This document shows positions 31,643-39,778 of a DNA stretch of 64,000 bases, in pieces. The notes under the pieces are model-generated. The model saw nothing but the letters and a program-made list of their open reading frames with translations. It was not told the origin of the DNA and did not search any database. Source of the stretch: Flavobacterium sp. SLB02 (GTDB lineage: Bacteria; Bacteroidota; Bacteroidia; Flavobacteriales; Flavobacteriaceae); NCBI RefSeq assembly GCF_009664855.1, contig NZ_CP045928.1, positions 4,527,186-4,591,185 on the forward strand, given 5' to 3'. Numbering within the stretch: position 1 is the stretch's first letter; every line of letters starts with the position of its first letter. Both the position numbers and the translations under genes were made by a program.

Positions 31643-32482
31643 TTAATCTATTTCTATTAAAACAGGTAAATGATCCGATGGATATTTTAAATCTTTAGAA
31701 TCACTTAAAACTGCATGTTTTTGAATTTTTAATCCACTGTTTTTTGAAACAAAAATATAATCCAGTAATAATGTTACAGGTTCGTTGTGCTTGAAATCGT
31801 TAAACGTTCCCGATGGCCCAAAAGGTTTTTCTTTTGAAACATCTTTGGTATCATCCATTACTTTTTTAATTTCTGCAATTTGTTTTGTATCAGGTTCTGA
31901 ATTGAAATCTCCCATTAAAAAGGCTGGATATTTCTTTGTATTCAATTCGCTTATTTTTTTCAAAGCAAGCTGTACACCTTTTACCCTTGCTTCTTCGCCC
32001 ATGTGATCAAGATGAAGATTAAAAACCCAAAATGTTTTTTTAGTTTTTAAATCTTTAAAAAGTCCGTACGTGCAAACTCTGTTACAGGCTGCATCCCAGC
32101 CTCTTGAAACTACATTTGGAGTTTCTGATAACCAAAATGTATTTGATTGCTCTACTTTAAAGCGATCTTTTTTATAATAAATCGTACACGCCTCGCCTGT
32201 TCCTCCTTCTTCTCTTCCTACTCCAAATTTGTTATAATTGGGCAAAGCCAATGCGATATCAGTTACCTGATTTGGCGTTGCTTCCTGCACTCCAAAAACA
32301 TCCGGATTGTAAAACTGTATTTGAGAAGTAAAATAATCTTTTCGATTTGGCCATGCATTTTCTCCGTCAGAAGCAACATCTAAACGAATATTATAGGTCA
32401 TGATTTTTAAATTTTGACCATAAAATGATCCACTTACAAAAAGTAGGAATAATACTAAAATAACTTTGTTTATCTTTTTCAT
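31643..32482 (-). CDS. Secreted endonuclease/exonuclease/phosphatase (EEP) family protein
   Basis: 279 residues with signal peptide (VILVLFLLFVSGSFYGQ). EEP landmarks: MTYNIRLDVASDGENAW, the metal-binding FGVQEATPNQ, FNLHLDHMGEEAR, FLMGDFNSEPDT and the C-terminal SDHLPVLIEI. The family cuts phosphodiesters or phosphomonoesters: nucleases, sphingomyelinases, inositol phosphatases. EEP proteins are frequent in flavobacterial glucan PULs, role unproven. It lies 1 base before the GH30 paralogue D start and is separated by 203 bases from the upstream GH30 gene, so it may start its own transcript. Confidence 0.85.
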   Translation of the reverse strand: MKKINKVILVLFLLFVSGSFYGQNLKIMTYNIRLDVASDGENAWPNRKDYFTSQIQFYNPDVFGVQEATPNQVTDIALALPNYNKFGVGREEGGTGEACTIYYKKDRFKVEQSNTFWLSETPNVVSRGWDAACNRVCTYGLFKDLKTKKTFWVFNLHLDHMGEEARVKGVQLALKKISELNTKKYPAFLMGDFNSEPDTKQIAEIKKVMDDTKDVSKEKPFGPSGTFNDFKHNEPVTLLLDYIFVSKNSGLKIQKHAVLSDSKDLKYPSDHLPVLIEID

Positions 32483-32685
32483 GTTTAAAAAATTTTAATC
32501 GGTAAAGCTAATGTTTATATAGCCTTAAAGAAAAAAACCTATTTAAAAGTTATGTTAATTATGTACGTGAGAATAGTTAATATTAAATATATCATCTTAG
32601 TTTGCTTAAAATATTTTTTTAGTTTAAAATTCTTACACAATTAATTCCGGTTTTCTGTTTCCAGATAAACTTTAAAGATTTTAAA

Positions 32686-34158
32686 TTATTTCCAGGTATA
32701 AGTAGCTACAGATCCTGCTTGCAAAGAAGTGGTTACCCATTTATCATTGAATTTAATATTAAATATTTCAGCCGCTTGTCCGTCATTTTCAACAATTAAA
32801 ACTTTCGATCCTGATGGCGTAATAAAAGCTACATTTTGCAAATTCCCGCTTATATTACTTGCAATTCGTACTGATCCGGCCGGAATAAATTTAGAAGCGT
32901 GCGCTATAATATAATAGGCTACATTACGCTGAAAAGCTTCGTTTGACGTTACTGTTAATGCTCCTTTGCAAGTGTTACATCCGCCTGCTGTGTGAGGTTC
33001 GAAAGATCCGTTATTGGCCAAATTCCACTCTAGTGCATTCCTGCTCCAATTGCGCATTGAACCTATTATTACATTTTTAAGATGCCATTTTAAATCTCCT
33101 CCAAATTCTCCTGTAGAAGAAGTCCATTGTTCTGTGAAATAAATATTTTTATCCGGATATGCATTATAAACATTTGAAAGTGCACTGATATCTCCGGCAT
33201 ATAAGTGAAATGCTGAACCATCAACAAAAGGATTTGCTGCAGGATCTGCTAAAATTGCTTTTGGGTACTCTGGCTTATCACAATTGTGATCGTATGAAAT
33301 AATTTTTGTCGTAATATTGGCGGCTTTAAATGCAGGGCCTAAGTTGTTTTTAATGAAATTGGTTTGCTCTAATGCCGACATTTCCATACTTGGATTATTT
33401 CCGCCATGAAGAGGCTCGTTTTGAGGTGTTACAGCATCAATAACAATTCCTTCCGCTTTCATTTGCTGAATGTATTTTACAAAATATTTGGCGTACACAT
33501 CATAGTACTGAGTTTGTAATCTTCCTCCAATAAAACTGTCTTTGTCTTTCATCCAAAGTGGAGCTGACCAGGGCGTTGCTAAAATTAAAATCTTAGGATT
33601 AATGGCTAGAATTTCTTTTAAAAGAGCAATTACTCCTGTTTTATCTTTATCTAAACTAAATTTCGCTAAATCTAAATCAGTACTTCCGGTTGGAAGATCA
33701 TCATAAGTAAAAGGTGATGCATTCAAATCAGAAGCTCCAATACTGATTCTGATATAACTTACGCTAATAGAATTCTCTCCCGAACCAAACAATTCCTGCA
33801 AAAGTGCAGTTCTTTTGGCTGCTGTTAATTTATAAATTACATCAGCACTTCCGCCGGTTAAAGTGTATCCAAAACCGTCTACGGTTTGGTATTTCTGAGC
33901 AGCATTTACTTCAATATTTGCATATGAATTACTCACAGTACCAAATCCTAAAATTCCGGTTTGTTTTGCTAATAATGCACTTTGGTCTCCTTTTGTCAGC
34001 CAAAAGTCGACATCGTTGGTTACCACAACAGGAGGGTTTACTACTGGGGGGGGCACCACGGGATCGACGGCATCATTAGACGAAGAGCATTTTGCCTGAG
34101 CAAATACTGCGAGTGCTAAGAACAATACTTTTATCGTGTTTTTAAAGTTTAATTTCAT
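32686..34158 (-). CDS. GH30 glycoside hydrolase lipoprotein (paralogue C)
   Basis: 490 residues, lipobox ending at Cys24 (VFAQAKC), then a proline-rich linker (VDPVVPPPVVNPPVVV) that is encoded by a run of eight C on the coding strand. GH30 landmarks: GFGYTLTGGSA, PWSAPLWMKDKDS, acid/base Glu248 in TPQNEPLHGGNNPS and nucleophile Glu343 in YFTEQWTSS. It pairs with paralogue D in sequence. Acts on beta-glucan at the cell surface or in the periplasm. It follows the GH30 at 34181 by 22 bases; the 203 bases after it hold no recognisable feature. Confidence 0.9.
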   Translation of the reverse strand: MKLNFKNTIKVLFLALAVFAQAKCSSSNDAVDPVVPPPVVNPPVVVTNDVDFWLTKGDQSALLAKQTGILGFGTVSNSYANIEVNAAQKYQTVDGFGYTLTGGSADVIYKLTAAKRTALLQELFGSGENSISVSYIRISIGASDLNASPFTYDDLPTGSTDLDLAKFSLDKDKTGVIALLKEILAINPKILILATPWSAPLWMKDKDSFIGGRLQTQYYDVYAKYFVKYIQQMKAEGIVIDAVTPQNEPLHGGNNPSMEMSALEQTNFIKNNLGPAFKAANITTKIISYDHNCDKPEYPKAILADPAANPFVDGSAFHLYAGDISALSNVYNAYPDKNIYFTEQWTSSTGEFGGDLKWHLKNVIIGSMRNWSRNALEWNLANNGSFEPHTAGGCNTCKGALTVTSNEAFQRNVAYYIIAHASKFIPAGSVRIASNISGNLQNVAFITPSGSKVLIVENDGQAAEIFNIKFNDKWVTTSLQAGSVATYTWK

Positions 34159-34180
34159 TTTATAGTTTTTAGGTCAGCCA

Positions 34181-35647
34181 TTAGTATACAATAGTTTGCA
34201 TAGCATGGGCCGGGATAGTTATAGTATTTTGCAAATCGTGGTTGATTACGGTATAAACAATCTCCTTGTCTGATTGGTTCATGACAACTGTAATTATTTT
34301 GTCATCAGAGTTTTTAAAGGAAGTGCTTATTAAATTCTTATCGCTTATGGTTTGAATAATTCTTTTTGCTCCCGGGCGAATAAATTTCGAAAGATGTCCA
34401 ATATAATAATACATTGGTGTGTAGATTAGCTCATCTTTTGTAGTATCGGCATGAATGGGTGCAAAACAAAAATTCCCCACATGATTAGGTCCCCCGTTCT
34501 GGTCTAAAAGAATGTTCCAGTCTGTCCAGGCAACGGTTCCGTTATTGAAATCGTTGATCATATTAAGTCCGTATCGTTCTGCATTTCCCCAGAACTGAAA
34601 TTTAGTCGCATCGAATTTTTCTATACAGCCTTCTGTAAAAATTAAATTTTTATCCGGAAATGCTTTGTGAACCTCGCCTACCGATTCAAATTTTGGAGTA
34701 CCACCGTTCCAGGTTTCGTACCAGTGAAATCCAATTCCCCAGGCATATTTTGATACTTCAGGATCAGAGAAAACCAAATTGGCTCTTGTAGTTAGCATAT
34801 CACCGCGGTTATGATCCCAAATGATCACTTTTTTATCGCCAAGTCCTTCTTTTTCTAAAGTTGGTCCCAGAAAGTTTTTTAGGAAATCTCTTTCCGCTTC
34901 GGGAGTATAGATGCACGATTCCCAACGTTGTTTGGCCATTGGCTCGTTCTGGATCGTTAATCCCCAAACCGGAATTCCTTCTTTTTCGTAAGCTTTTATA
35001 AATTTAGCATAATAATTTGCCCACGATTGGGCAAACTCAGGCAATAAAACGCCGCCGTGCAAAATATCATTATTGTCTTTCATGAAAGCTGGGGGACTCC
35101 ATGGGCTAACAAATAAAGTTAATTTCCCGCCGGCTGTTTCAATTGCTTTTTTAATGAGTGGAATTCTGTATTTTCTATCGTGATCGATATTGAAGGTTTT
35201 TAAATCTTTGTCACCTTCCTGGACATAAGTATAACTGTCGCTGCTAAAATCGCAACTGTGAATATTTGTTCTTGCAAGGGAATAACCTATTCCTTTATTC
35301 TTATTGTAATAAGCAGTAAGAAATTCTTGTTGTTTTTTTGGTGATAGTCTGGCAAAAACTTCAGCACTTGCATCTGTTATAGCCCCACCAATTCCCAGAA
35401 AAGTCTGGTCTGTCTTATTAATATCTAATTGTATAGAAACTGTTGAATTTGTTTGTTTTAAAGTTGGTTTTGAAATTAAATTATTAGATAATGATAATCT
35501 CAAATTTGTGTTTTCTGCAGTAGTATAAACCTCTATTTTTTTATTTTTTGAGGATGTATGAGCATTTTGCCCAACAACCTTTGATGAAGAACAAATTAAT
35601 TGTAGAACTGCTATTGGAGCTATTAAAATTCTATTGATGATTTTCAT
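34181..35647 (-). CDS. GH30 glycoside hydrolase lipoprotein (paralogue B)
   Basis: 488 residues with lipobox-like IAVLQLIC (Cys19). GH30 landmarks: GIGGAITDASAEVF, the acid/base Glu235 in GLTIQNEPMAKQRWES and the nucleophile Glu339 in LIFTEGCIEKF, with WDHNRGDM between. It is closest to the gene at 35736 (paralogue A) and forms with it a pair distinct from paralogues C and D. These two carry the GIGGAITDASAE start and QNEPM acid/base loop typical of GH30 subfamilies active on beta-glucosidic lipids or beta-1,6-glucan; the subfamily cannot be fixed by eye. Confidence 0.9.
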   Translation of the reverse strand: MKIINRILIAPIAVLQLICSSSKVVGQNAHTSSKNKKIEVYTTAENTNLRLSLSNNLISKPTLKQTNSTVSIQLDINKTDQTFLGIGGAITDASAEVFARLSPKKQQEFLTAYYNKNKGIGYSLARTNIHSCDFSSDSYTYVQEGDKDLKTFNIDHDRKYRIPLIKKAIETAGGKLTLFVSPWSPPAFMKDNNDILHGGVLLPEFAQSWANYYAKFIKAYEKEGIPVWGLTIQNEPMAKQRWESCIYTPEAERDFLKNFLGPTLEKEGLGDKKVIIWDHNRGDMLTTRANLVFSDPEVSKYAWGIGFHWYETWNGGTPKFESVGEVHKAFPDKNLIFTEGCIEKFDATKFQFWGNAERYGLNMINDFNNGTVAWTDWNILLDQNGGPNHVGNFCFAPIHADTTKDELIYTPMYYYIGHLSKFIRPGAKRIIQTISDKNLISTSFKNSDDKIITVVMNQSDKEIVYTVINHDLQNTITIPAHAMQTIVY

Positions 35648-35685
35648 AGTATTTTCAAAAAACGATTTAATTTAAATTAAAAATT

Positions 35686-35718
35686 GAGGGCTAATTTGGA
35701 TGATTCAAATTAACCCTC
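35686..35718 (-). terminator. Inverted repeat between GH30 genes
   Basis: GAGGGCTAATTTG (35686-35698) and CAAATTAACCCTC (35706-35718), 13-bp arms with one mismatch and a 7-base loop, followed on the minus strand by an AT-rich tract. Possible partial terminator or RNA-stability element between paralogues A and B. Confidence 0.5.
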
Positions 35719-35735
35719 TTTCTACTAACAAAACA

Positions 35736-37190
35736 TTAATACACAAGCGTTTGTATTGCATGTGCAGGAATTTTAACTACTGCCTGTTCAGCTCCTATAA
35801 TCAACTTATAGTCTATTGCTTTATCTGTTTGGTTCATGACAATTGTAGCCATTGTACCATCAGCATTCAAAAATGATGTACTTAATAAAGCACTTCTGCT
35901 TACTGCTGAACTTACTCTTTTTGCATTTAGGCGAATGAATTTTGAAAAATGCCCAATATAATAGTATGACGGAGTATAAATTAATTCTCCTGTTCTTGTA
36001 TCAGCATGAATTGGCGCGAAACAAAAATTACCAACATGATTAGGTCCTCCGTTTTGATCCAGAAGAATGTTCCAGTCTGTCCATCCGGCAGTTCCGTTAT
36101 TAAAATCATTAATCATAGAGATTCCGTATCTTTCTCCGTTACCCCAAAATTGATATTTTGCAGCATCAAATTTTTCAACGCATCCTTCTGTAAACATTAA
36201 ACCTTTGTCTGGATATGCTTCGTTAACTTTTGCAACATTTTCAAACATTGATGATCCTCCTGACCAGTTTTCATACCAGTGAAATCCCATTCCCCAAACA
36301 TACTTTGAAGCTTCCGGATCAGAGTAAATTACATTGGCTCTGTAATTCATTAAATCACGATTATGATCCCAGGCGATAATTTTTACATCGCCTAATTTTT
36401 CTTTTTTCAATGTTGGACCAAGGAAATTTTTAATAAAATCTCTTTCGGCTTCTGCTGTGTAAATACAAGATTCCCAAGTTTGAACGGCCATTGGTTCATT
36501 TTGAGTAGAAGTACCCCAAATAGGAATTCCTTCTTTCTCATAAGCTTTTATAAATTTGGCATAAAAGTTTGCCCAGGTTTGATAATATTCCGGTAGTAGT
36601 GTTCCGCCTTTCAGAACATTTCCGTTGCTTTTCATAAAAGCATTTGGAGACCATGGTGCAGCATAGGTCATTAATTTACCACCTGCTGTCTGGATGGCTT
36701 GCTTAATCAACGGAATGCGAAATTGTCTATCGTGATCAATAGTAAACGTTTTTAACTCTTTATCTCCTTCTTCGATATAAGAATAGCTTCCACTGCTAAA
36801 ATCAGAACTTTGTATCGTGGTTCTTAGCAATGAATAGCCTATACCTTTTTGTTTATCATAGTAGGCGTTTAAAAATTCTGTTTGTTTTTCTTTTGAAAGT
36901 TTAGCAAATATTTCGGCACTTGCATCTGTAATAGCCCCTCCAATTCCTAGAAAAGTCTGAAACTTTTTTGCGGGTTGCACAAAAACAGCTGTTTCTACTT
37001 CGAGAGGTTGCTTAGCAGCTGTAAAAGTAAGATGATCTGTAGAGGTTAATCTTAAATTTGAATTTTCAGCTGTGGTATAAACCGTTATCTTTTTTCCATT
37101 GGTTGTAAACTCTTTTTTTGTTTTAGGTTGTTGGGCAAAGGCCGCTAACGAAAACAAAAAACATAGCGCTTTTAAACTATTTTTTTTCAT
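35736..37190 (-). CDS. GH30 glycoside hydrolase, secreted (paralogue A)
   Basis: 484 residues with signal peptide (ALCFLFSLAAFAQ) rather than a lipobox. GH30 landmarks: GIGGAITDASAEIF, PWSPNAFMKSNGN, acid/base Glu232 in GTSTQNEPMAVQTWES and nucleophile Glu335 in LMFTEGCVEKF. It is the first enzyme gene after the susC-susD-SGBP block, separated from it by a hairpin terminator. Lack of a lipobox suggests it is soluble in the periplasm while paralogues B to D are membrane-anchored, a division of labour typical of PULs. Confidence 0.9.
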   Translation of the reverse strand: MKKNSLKALCFLFSLAAFAQQPKTKKEFTTNGKKITVYTTAENSNLRLTSTDHLTFTAAKQPLEVETAVFVQPAKKFQTFLGIGGAITDASAEIFAKLSKEKQTEFLNAYYDKQKGIGYSLLRTTIQSSDFSSGSYSYIEEGDKELKTFTIDHDRQFRIPLIKQAIQTAGGKLMTYAAPWSPNAFMKSNGNVLKGGTLLPEYYQTWANFYAKFIKAYEKEGIPIWGTSTQNEPMAVQTWESCIYTAEAERDFIKNFLGPTLKKEKLGDVKIIAWDHNRDLMNYRANVIYSDPEASKYVWGMGFHWYENWSGGSSMFENVAKVNEAYPDKGLMFTEGCVEKFDAAKYQFWGNGERYGISMINDFNNGTAGWTDWNILLDQNGGPNHVGNFCFAPIHADTRTGELIYTPSYYYIGHFSKFIRLNAKRVSSAVSRSALLSTSFLNADGTMATIVMNQTDKAIDYKLIIGAEQAVVKIPAHAIQTLVY

Positions 37191-37278
37191 TCTTTTCTAA
37201 TTTTTTTTAAATTCTAAATTGAAACTTTTTGTGAACTCGTCTTCACTAAAAAAGTTTCCGCCAGCTTACGGACTTAAA

Positions 37279-37313
37279 AAATAGCCCATACTCATACTGA
37301 TTATGGGCTATTT
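37279..37313 (-). terminator. Hairpin between the surface-protein block and the GH30 genes
   Basis: AAATAGCCCATA / TATGGGCTATTT (12-bp perfect arms, 11-base loop) with a T-tract on the minus strand, 28 bases past the SGBP stop. It would reduce read-through into the enzyme genes. Confidence 0.7.
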
Positions 37314-37340
37314 ACAACCAAACTTAAACTTAACTTAAAC

Positions 37341-38231
37341 TTATTTTCCTCTGAATTCTACTTCAGTAATTTTAATTCCTGTTGGCGTAAATCCGTTACC
37401 ACCACTTCTGATTACTAAATAGACTTTACCCGTTTCTGAAAATTTCACAACATTACTTACTTTTCCTGCAGCAGTATTTTTCACACATCCTACAAGCGAT
37501 AGTTTTCCTTCAAATGCTGCTTTTCCACAGCCATCTCCAGAACTTAATCCCATAACTTTGTTGTCTCCATATTCAACTCCTGAAGTTGGAACTGTTTTTC
37601 CAGCATATACTTCAAACCAAAAGTCTGGAGATCCGCTTGTTGCAGCTACAAACATATCTATTGTGTATTCTTTATCTTTTACAACATCAATTGCCTGATA
37701 GATTCCTTCTTGATTCCATGTAGTTCCACTTGCATTTATCGTTGCAAATCCAGGTGTAAATGTCCATGAAGCCAATCCATTAGTATTAAGGTGTAAATTT
37801 GTCCATTGTGCCTGGTCAGCAGCGTCTAAGAAACTACTTCCTTTTACTAAATTTCCTTTTTCAGGATCATTTGCTGCAACAACAAGATCCTGAGTAGTAG
37901 CATTAGTTTTTCCACCACGACCTACAGCCGTATGCACTATTTTATATGTTCCTTTATCCGGTAAAGAAATTTCCAATTCCATTTTCCCGTAATATTCAAC
38001 TTTACCTACTTTCCAGTAAGAAGTCAGAACATTCTTTTTAACTGGTTCCAGTAAGTATGTATTTACTTTTCCTACTACAGGAATAATTGTAAATGAAGCA
38101 TCAACATTTGGATCTTCAAGTCCGTTGCCAGCACCTGCTGTATCAGGCTCACAACTTACTATTATGGTACCTAATGTTGCCAAAGCCAACATTAGGTATA
38201 TACTCTTTTTAAAAATTATATTTAAACTCAT
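37341..38231 (-). CDS. Surface glycan-binding lipoprotein of the PUL
   Basis: 296 residues with lipobox ending at Cys27 (LGTIIVSC). An N-terminal PKD/Ig-like domain (about 40-118, DASFTIIPVVGKVNTY and GTYKIVHTAVGRGGKTN) is followed by a carbohydrate-binding-like beta-sandwich (about 130-296, WTNLHLNTNGLASWTFTPGF, ending TGIKITEVEFRGK). It is the third gene of the susC-susD transcript, 12 bases from susD, a standard position for a surface glycan-binding protein. Glycan specificity is inferred from the linked enzymes. Confidence 0.8.
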   Translation of the reverse strand: MSLNIIFKKSIYLMLALATLGTIIVSCEPDTAGAGNGLEDPNVDASFTIIPVVGKVNTYLLEPVKKNVLTSYWKVGKVEYYGKMELEISLPDKGTYKIVHTAVGRGGKTNATTQDLVVAANDPEKGNLVKGSSFLDAADQAQWTNLHLNTNGLASWTFTPGFATINASGTTWNQEGIYQAIDVVKDKEYTIDMFVAATSGSPDFWFEVYAGKTVPTSGVEYGDNKVMGLSSGDGCGKAAFEGKLSLVGCVKNTAAGKVSNVVKFSETGKVYLVIRSGGNGFTPTGIKITEVEFRGK

Positions 38232-38242
38232 ATGATTTTTAT

Positions 38243-39763
38243 TTAATTGTTATAGTTAGGGTTTTGAACAATTTTAGTGTTTTCTAATTCTTTGAAAGGA
38301 ATTGGCCAAATTTCGTTTTTGCCAGCCTGGAATCCTTTAGATGCCAATGCAGCAGCCGCTTTTCCTGTTCTCACTAAATCGAACCAACGGTGTCCTTCTC
38401 CTGCTAATTCTTTTCTTCTTTCTAATGCAATTGCATCTAAAGAAACCGGAGTTGACCCTAACCCTACACGTGCTCTTACAGCATCAAGTAACGCTTGTGC
38501 TCTTGCTCCTGTACCTCCTAATGCTTCAGCTTCCATCAAATAAGTATCTGCCAAACGAATTGCATAAACATCTTGCTTATAATTTAAAGCTGTTGCTCCA
38601 CTACCTGTAGAAGTATCTGAGTTTAAAGGCATGAATTTTCTAAGGAAATATCCTGTATCATCGTAGTTTGGAGCCCAATCTGCTTGTCCAGCATCTTTCA
38701 ATGCTTTCATGTCAAGAATCGTAGCATCAAAACGAGGATCTCCTTTTAGAACATCATACAAACTTTGTCTTACGGTATTGAAACTCCATCCTGAAACAAA
38801 ATCCGGTGCAGTTGAATTAGTAGATCTGTTATATCCTCTAGGTCCTACCATAATACAAACAGAGTTTCCTTCATCTTTTCCTCCACCCCAAAAGCCCCAA
38901 TCGGCATTACTTTTATCTGTATGAACAATTTCGATAATAGCTTCTGAGTTAAATTTGTTACTTACCTTCCATAAATCAGCGAATTTCTCTACCAATTTAT
39001 ATCCATACATACTTGTTCCTCCAGGAGTACCATTTACATCAGCAAATTCTGCTGCTGATAATGCGTTTTTTCCTTCGTATAAATAGACTTTTCCTAACAA
39101 TGCTTTTGCTGCTCCCTGAGATAAACGACCCGCTTCCTCTGTCATATTTGTAATTTTAACAGGTAAACCCGGAATCGCTTCTTTTAAATCTTTTTCTATT
39201 TGTGCGTATATTGCTTCCGGAGTCGCCTGAACTACATTAAATATATCCGCTGTTTTAATTGGCTCTAATATCAATGGGATATTTCTGAAAGTACGCACTA
39301 ATTCAAAATAATAATAAGCGCGTAATGCTTTGGTTTCAGCAGCAAATCTTCCTTTTTTAGCTTCATCCATTGGTACTGCCGGTAATTTTTGAAGCAATAC
39401 GTTTGCTCTAAAAATTCCCTGATAAAAATCTCCCCAAAAACTACCCGGAATTGTAGACTGGCTAAGTGAATAATCTGCAAATGCATGTATTCCGGCACCG
39501 TCTGTTGCACCACCACCAGCTGCATTAAAATCATCTGAACCTGCATTTAACATACAGATCATATTTTCAAATCCTTTAGACTGCTTACCAATTATATCAT
39601 AGACAGCCACTAATCCTGCATAAGCCTGGCTTTCATTTTTGTAATAATTAGCCTCTAGTGAAGTTCCTTTCGGCTCTACAGTTAAAAAATCCTCACTGCA
39701 TGAAAGGGCAGTAAATAATGCTCCGCAAACAACAAGTGAATATTTTATATTTTTTAGTTTCAT
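38243..39763 (-). CDS. susD: SusD/RagB-family nutrient-binding lipoprotein
   Basis: 506 residues with lipobox ending at Cys22 (GALFTALSC). SusD landmarks: SCSEDFLTVEPKGTSLEANYYKNESQAYAGLVAVYD near the start, the TPR-like middle (LRAYYYFELVRTFRNIPLILEP), and the end LERRKELAGEGHRWFDLVRTGKA and KNEIWPIPFKELENTKIVQNPNY. It binds oligosaccharide on the surface and hands it to its SusC. It lies 16 bases after susC. Here the symbol marks the family, not proven function as the starch SusD. Confidence 0.93.
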   Translation of the reverse strand: MKLKNIKYSLVVCGALFTALSCSEDFLTVEPKGTSLEANYYKNESQAYAGLVAVYDIIGKQSKGFENMICMLNAGSDDFNAAGGGATDGAGIHAFADYSLSQSTIPGSFWGDFYQGIFRANVLLQKLPAVPMDEAKKGRFAAETKALRAYYYFELVRTFRNIPLILEPIKTADIFNVVQATPEAIYAQIEKDLKEAIPGLPVKITNMTEEAGRLSQGAAKALLGKVYLYEGKNALSAAEFADVNGTPGGTSMYGYKLVEKFADLWKVSNKFNSEAIIEIVHTDKSNADWGFWGGGKDEGNSVCIMVGPRGYNRSTNSTAPDFVSGWSFNTVRQSLYDVLKGDPRFDATILDMKALKDAGQADWAPNYDDTGYFLRKFMPLNSDTSTGSGATALNYKQDVYAIRLADTYLMEAEALGGTGARAQALLDAVRARVGLGSTPVSLDAIALERRKELAGEGHRWFDLVRTGKAAAALASKGFQAGKNEIWPIPFKELENTKIVQNPNYNN

Positions 39764-39778
39764 GATTCTTGTTTTTTA

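Noticed and set aside
30217..37190. Four GH30 genes as one frameshifted or decayed enzyme
   Set aside because: Each has full length, its own start and both catalytic glutamates; they are true paralogues.
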